Assembly: GCA_964484265.1 (NCBI GenBank)
Contig: CAZAFH010000010.1
Span: forward strand, 1 to 64,000
Direction of reading: 5' to 3'
Source: SIAQ01 sp964484265
GTDB lineage: Bacteria > Planctomycetota > Planctomycetia > Gemmatales > Gemmataceae
DNA length: 64,000 nt
How positions within the stretch are numbered: the first letter of the stretch is position 1; each line of letters begins with the position of its first letter. The position numbers and the translations under genes were made by a program. Positions 60,557 to 64,000 of the stretch are shown here, one piece after another. The notes under the pieces were generated by a model, which had not been told where the DNA came from, ran no database searches, and saw nothing but the letters and a program-made list of their open reading frames with translations.

Positions 60557-61027
60557 ATGATTCGACCAACCACTCCAGCGGATACCGATACGCTCGTCGC
60601 TCTGACGGAGCAGACAGGCTTGTTCAAGCCACTCGAAATCGTCGCATTGCGCGAAGTGCTCGACGATTACCATGCCGTCAATCAGGCCGACGGGCATTTC
60701 GCCTTTACACTGGAAGACTCCGGCAAGATTCTCGGCTACGTCTATTACGCGCCGGCCGAGATGACCGAAGGAACCTGGCAACTCTGGTGGATCGCAGTGG
60801 ACAAAAAGGCACAAGGCCGCGGCGCGGGAACGCGGTTGTTGCGCCATGTCGAGAACGATATTCGCGATCGGCACCGAGGGCGAGTGCTGTTCATCGAAAC
60901 TGGTTCGCTGCCTCTCTACAATTTGACACGCGCGTTTTACCTCAAGAATGGCTACGAACAGCACGCGATTCTGAAAGATTTCTATTCGCAGGGCGACAGC
61001 ATGGTTGTGTTTCGCAAGGAGTTGTGA
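60557..61027 (+). CDS. GNAT family N-acetyltransferase
   Basis: 156 aa from ATG 60557. MIRPTTPADTDTLVALTEQTGLF opens the fold; LGYVYYAPAEMTEGTWQLWWIAVDKKAQGRGAGTRLLRHVE holds the beta-4 strand and the acetyl-CoA loop (QGRGAG, about residues 91-96). LFIETGSLPLYNLTRAFYLKNGYEQ is the C-terminal region with the FYxxxGY motif. Single cytosolic domain of normal length. The acceptor is unknown. It is 72 bp upstream of the ECF sigma gene, on the same strand. Confidence 0.9.
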   Translation: MIRPTTPADTDTLVALTEQTGLFKPLEIVALREVLDDYHAVNQADGHFAFTLEDSGKILGYVYYAPAEMTEGTWQLWWIAVDKKAQGRGAGTRLLRHVENDIRDRHRGRVLFIETGSLPLYNLTRAFYLKNGYEQHAILKDFYSQGDSMVVFRKEL

Positions 61028-61099
61028 CCAATTCGGAAAATCTGGAAATTCTCGCGATAGATTCTGGATCGGCGCGAGAAGTCATGGTGAGGCCCGCTA

Positions 61100-61684
61100 A
61101 TGGCAGATATTCCTTCAACCCGTGCGAGCTTGCTGGTGCGCCTGGTCGACCGCGCGGACGATTCGGCCTGGCGTGAGTTCGTCGCCCTTTACGCTCCGAT
61201 CGTGTATCGATTCGCCCGCAGTCACGGATTGCAAGACGCCGACGCCGCCGACCTGACGCAAGACGTGCTGCGCGGTGTAGTAGGGGCGGTCGGTGCGTTC
61301 GATCCGGGGCGCGGTCCTTTTCGCAGCTGGTTGTTTACGGTCGCCCATCGTCGGCTCTACGATTTTGTCAGACAACACAAACGCCTGCCGACACCTGCGA
61401 GCGACAATGCGACGATGCAGATGTTCAGCGAGACGCCAGCGCCGAGCGATCAGGCAGCCTGGGATCTTGAATGGGAACGGCAACTATTCAACCTGGCGGC
61501 AGAGCGCGTGAAGGCGGACTGCACTGGTAACACCTGGCAGGCGTTCTGGCAGACCGCCGTGGAAGGCCGAGGCGGAGCCGCCGTTGCCTCGGCTCTCGGC
61601 ATCAGTATCGCCGCGGTGTATTTGGCCAAGAGCCGAGTGATGGCGAAGCTGAAGTCCGAGATTCGGAGTTTGCAGGCGGAATGA
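61100..61684 (+). CDS. ECF-type RNA polymerase sigma factor
   Basis: 194 aa from ATG 61100, with GTGAGG eight bases upstream. Sigma region 2 (about residues 24-95) is seen in WREFVALYAPIVYRFARSHGLQDADAADLTQDVLRGVVGAVGAFDPGRGPFRSWLFTVAHRRLYDFVRQ, and region 4 (about 140-190) in VEGRGGAAVASALGISIAAVYLAKSRVMAKLKSEIRSL. The opening STRASLLVRLVDRADDSAW is typical of planctomycete ECF factors. In that phylum they are often encoded beside Ser/Thr kinases, as here. It probably transmits the signal of the following kinase, whose N-terminus carries an anti-sigma-like zinc motif. Confidence 0.9.
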   Translation: MADIPSTRASLLVRLVDRADDSAWREFVALYAPIVYRFARSHGLQDADAADLTQDVLRGVVGAVGAFDPGRGPFRSWLFTVAHRRLYDFVRQHKRLPTPASDNATMQMFSETPAPSDQAAWDLEWERQLFNLAAERVKADCTGNTWQAFWQTAVEGRGGAAVASALGISIAAVYLAKSRVMAKLKSEIRSLQAE

Positions 61685-61687
61685 ATC

Positions 61688-61767
61688 AAACCCCAGGATG
61701 AGCGCAGAGAATCCTGGGGGTCGAGGTACGTTCACCCCCGGGATTCGCTGCGCTCATCCTGGGGCTT
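61688..61767. repeat. Inverted pair of CCCCAGGAT/ATCCTGGGG 34-bp palindromes
   Basis: Arms 61688-61721 and 61734-61767 are reverse complements at 31 of 34 positions around 12 nt. It is a diverged member of the family at 4492-4569 and fills nearly all of the 95 bp between the ECF stop and the kinase start, so it lies inside a probable operon. Confidence 0.82.
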
Positions 61768-61779
61768 GTGGAATATGCC

Positions 61780-64000
61780 ATGACACCATGCCCTAAAACC
61801 ACGTTGTTACAGCAACTGCTGGACGAAGCGCTTCCCGTCGATCAGAAAGATGCGTTGCAAGTGCATCTCGGATCGTGCTCGGTCTGCCAGGCGGAGATCG
61901 AACGCCTCGTCGCCAGCGGTCCGACTTGGGACAGGACGGCACGAAACCTCGCTTCCGCGCCGACCGGCGACGAGACGGCACTTGTCATCGCGATGGACAA
62001 ACTTCGCGAAAGCCCGACCCAGGCGGCCCCGATGGACGTCAGCGCCGTCACCATGGCGACGGTCAATCCGACAGGCGGAATCGCCGACGAGGATTTGGGT
62101 TTCTTGCAGCCATCAACCAAGCCTGGCTCGATCGGACGGCTGGACAAGTATGAAATCCTGTCCGTGGTTGGCAAAGGCGGATTCGGGGTCGTACTCAAGG
62201 CGTTTGACGAATCGTTGCACCGGCTCGTCGCGATCAAGATCATGGCGCCACAAATCGCCGCCAATGGCGCGGCACGCCAGCGCTTCATTCGCGAAGCACG
62301 TGCCGCGGCGGCGGTGACGCACGAGCACGTCGTCGCGATTTACGAGGTCAATGAGAAAGCGCAGATACCTTACCTCGCCATGCAATTCATCGGCGGAATG
62401 ACGCTGCACGATAAGCTCGAAAAAATCGGTCCGCTTTCGGTCAAGGAGATCCTGCGAATTGGTTCGCAGATTGCCGAGGGTCTCGCCGCCGCGCATGGCC
62501 AGGGGTTGATTCATCGCGACATCAAGCCAGGCAATATCTTGCTGGAGAACGGCGTCGAGCGCGTCAAGATTACCGACTTCGGTCTGGCACGTTCCAAGGA
62601 CGACGCAAGCGTCTCGCAGTCCGGCACGGTCGCGGGGACGCCGATGTACATGTCGCCGGAGCAAGCCAACGGCGATGCGATCGATCATCGCTCGGACCTT
62701 TTCAGCCTTGGCAGCGTGTTGTATGTGATGTGCACGGGCAAGCCACCCTTCCGCGCCAATTCGACCCTTGCCGTGATGAAGCGCGTGGCCGAGGACACGC
62801 CAACGCCGATCCGTACCAACAACAACGAGATTCCCGAGTGGCTGTGCGGCATCATCGAGAAGCTTCACGCGAAAAAGCCCGGCGACCGCTTCCAATCGGC
62901 AGCGGAAGTCGCCGAGGTTCTAAGGCAACGCCTGGCCGACGTGCAGGCGGGGCGATATGTCCACAGCGAGCCGCGTCCCGCTAACCTGGAGGCTGCGACT
63001 GAGCAGGCCACGCTATCGCCGACACGTTCACGGATGAGTTGGGTGCTTGCAATCGGTCTAGTTGTTCTGGGAATACTGACGTCGTTTGCCGGGGCATTAA
63101 TCTTGAGCACAGGCTGGGTCGGACTGACCGACCTGGGCAGGCTCGTCGCCCCGCTGATGCTCGTCGGCGGTCTCCCCATCGTCGCCCTCGGAACAACTAT
63201 TGTCCTGGAACGCCGATCGATGCGGATAACAGCGGGCGCATTCACCTGCCTCTTAGCCCTCGCAACGCTGGCGGCCCCCGTTGTTGCACCTCGATATTTT
63301 TCTTCAGTGCCGCGAGCCGATTATGGCACGCTCTTCGTGGATAACCCCGATCACATCCAATACATGATCGAACCCGGCGACCTGCAACATCCAGTCAAGC
63401 TTGATCCGAACGACATGAACCATTTCTTTCTTGAACCGGGATTCTCTTATCACCTCACTGCATTCAAGGACAATGTCCTGATTCATCAACAACACATCAA
63501 AGTTCATGCGAAGGAACGGCTCCGTGTCCGCCTCCAAGATGGCTGGACCCACCTTTTCAACGGCAAGGACCTGAACGGATGGAAGACCGACCCGAAATTT
63601 CCAGGAAAATGGGAGGTCGCTGGCGGCGAATTGATCGGACGCGGGCAAGACCTGGGTTACCTCTACACGCAGCGCGGCGACTATGAGAACTTTCATATCC
63701 GCGTCGAGGCCCAAATCAACGCCGCCGGCTATGGCGGTGTTTGCTTTCGCTGCCCCTTCGGATCGCAGAACGGCAGCCTCGGCGGGTTTCGTGCCGTGAT
63801 AGGTAGTCGGTTAAGTGATTTTGCCAAAGCACAGTACACAGGAACTTTGTTGCAGAGCGCCGATCAGACGTCGCCCAAGTACGGCCCCAAAACCAGCCCG
63901 GTTCTGCCGGATACCTGGTTCACCCAGGAAATCATCGCCCGGGGTACTCACATCGTTATCAAGGTGAACGGCGAGGTGGTCGCGGACTGCCCCGACGCCG
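61780..64000 (+). CDS. Ser/Thr protein kinase with zinc anti-sigma motif and DUF1080 (3' end off window)
   Basis: 740 codons from ATG 61780, open to the window end. The N-terminus has H29-xxx-C33-xx-C36 (VHLGSCSVCQAE), the zinc-binding anti-sigma signature. The kinase domain spans about 124-395: GKGGFG loop, K153 in VAIKIM, HRDIKPGN with D247, and DFG at D266. Three hydrophobic segments follow (about 419-442, 453-475, 482-502). Outside the membrane the DUF1080 domain starts at about 588 (GWTHLFNGKDLNGWKTD ... GGELIGRGQD). DUF1080 is a concanavalin-like domain of 3-keto-disaccharide hydrolases. The layout suggests glycan sensing passed to the ECF factor upstream. Confidence 0.92.
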   Translation, partial: MTPCPKTTLLQQLLDEALPVDQKDALQVHLGSCSVCQAEIERLVASGPTWDRTARNLASAPTGDETALVIAMDKLRESPTQAAPMDVSAVTMATVNPTGGIADEDLGFLQPSTKPGSIGRLDKYEILSVVGKGGFGVVLKAFDESLHRLVAIKIMAPQIAANGAARQRFIREARAAAAVTHEHVVAIYEVNEKAQIPYLAMQFIGGMTLHDKLEKIGPLSVKEILRIGSQIAEGLAAAHGQGLIHRDIKPGNILLENGVERVKITDFGLARSKDDASVSQSGTVAGTPMYMSPEQANGDAIDHRSDLFSLGSVLYVMCTGKPPFRANSTLAVMKRVAEDTPTPIRTNNNEIPEWLCGIIEKLHAKKPGDRFQSAAEVAEVLRQRLADVQAGRYVHSEPRPANLEAATEQATLSPTRSRMSWVLAIGLVVLGILTSFAGALILSTGWVGLTDLGRLVAPLMLVGGLPIVALGTTIVLERRSMRITAGAFTCLLALATLAAPVVAPRYFSSVPRADYGTLFVDNPDHIQYMIEPGDLQHPVKLDPNDMNHFFLEPGFSYHLTAFKDNVLIHQQHIKVHAKERLRVRLQDGWTHLFNGKDLNGWKTDPKFPGKWEVAGGELIGRGQDLGYLYTQRGDYENFHIRVEAQINAAGYGGVCFRCPFGSQNGSLGGFRAVIGSRLSDFAKAQYTGTLLQSADQTSPKYGPKTSPVLPDTWFTQEIIARGTHIVIKVNGEVVADCPDA

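Overview
The window is about 64 kb of GC-rich DNA (roughly 58-62% GC by eye) from a bacterium that is almost certainly a planctomycete. The marker families are a PSD1-type cytochrome c (DUF1549/DUF1553) next to a Tat-exported DUF1501 protein, a Pirellula/Verrucomicrobium-type membrane-bound dehydrogenase with HEAT repeats and a C-terminal CxxCH, a TIGR03000 domain protein, PQQ-propeller secreted proteins, an ECF sigma factor next to a Ser/Thr kinase fused to DUF1080, and a tetrahydromethanopterin-linked formyltransferase (Ftr). Order level (Gemmatales-like) is only a guess.

Layout. 0-10 kb: a partial LolD-like ABC ATPase, ftr, a JmjC/cupin protein with a BioF2-type GNAT, then a run of metabolic genes (isochorismatase-like hydrolase, class V aminotransferase, DUF6580 membrane protein, YciI, alpha/beta hydrolase overlapping an O-methyltransferase, MFS transporter). 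10-28 kb: a MASE1/PAS histidine kinase, a sigma-70 factor with a long HTH-rich N-terminal extension, a D-threonine aldolase/DSD1-like enzyme, secreted structural-looking proteins, an S9 peptidase, a PQQ propeller, a globin-coupled histidine kinase, a beta-lactamase-fold hydrolase and an ATLF-like metallopeptidase. 28-34 kb: a leftward operon of WD40, BatA/VWA and VWA/GATase-like membrane proteins. 35-42 kb: a secreted hydrolase, a sugar isomerase-like TIM barrel, an FAH-family enzyme, then PSD1, DUF1501 and LRR/coiled-coil genes.

42-48 kb: a methyltransferase, a GNAT toxin gene broken by an in-frame UGA, a chimeric antitoxin upstream of it, a reduced TssL/TssM-like pair, a divergent RNase HII and a HIT protein. 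48-53 kb: kdsD, kdsC and a 1066-aa membrane-anchored protein that sits where lptC/lptA sit in Gram-negative genomes. 53-64 kb: secreted proteins, the dehydrogenase/cytochrome, a TauE/SafE-like protein, prfB with an intact +1 programmed frameshift site, a two-gene leftward unit with possible Tse2-like toxin character, a GNAT, and the ECF sigma factor plus kinase pair that runs off the right end.

The intergenic spaces carry at least five families of short palindromic or inverted-repeat elements, several directly abutting stop codons. The most elaborate is a nested 220-bp structure at 34498-34717 whose two 60-bp arms differ mainly by compensating base changes. I saw no rRNA, no convincing tRNA, no CRISPR array, no transposase and no phage genes.
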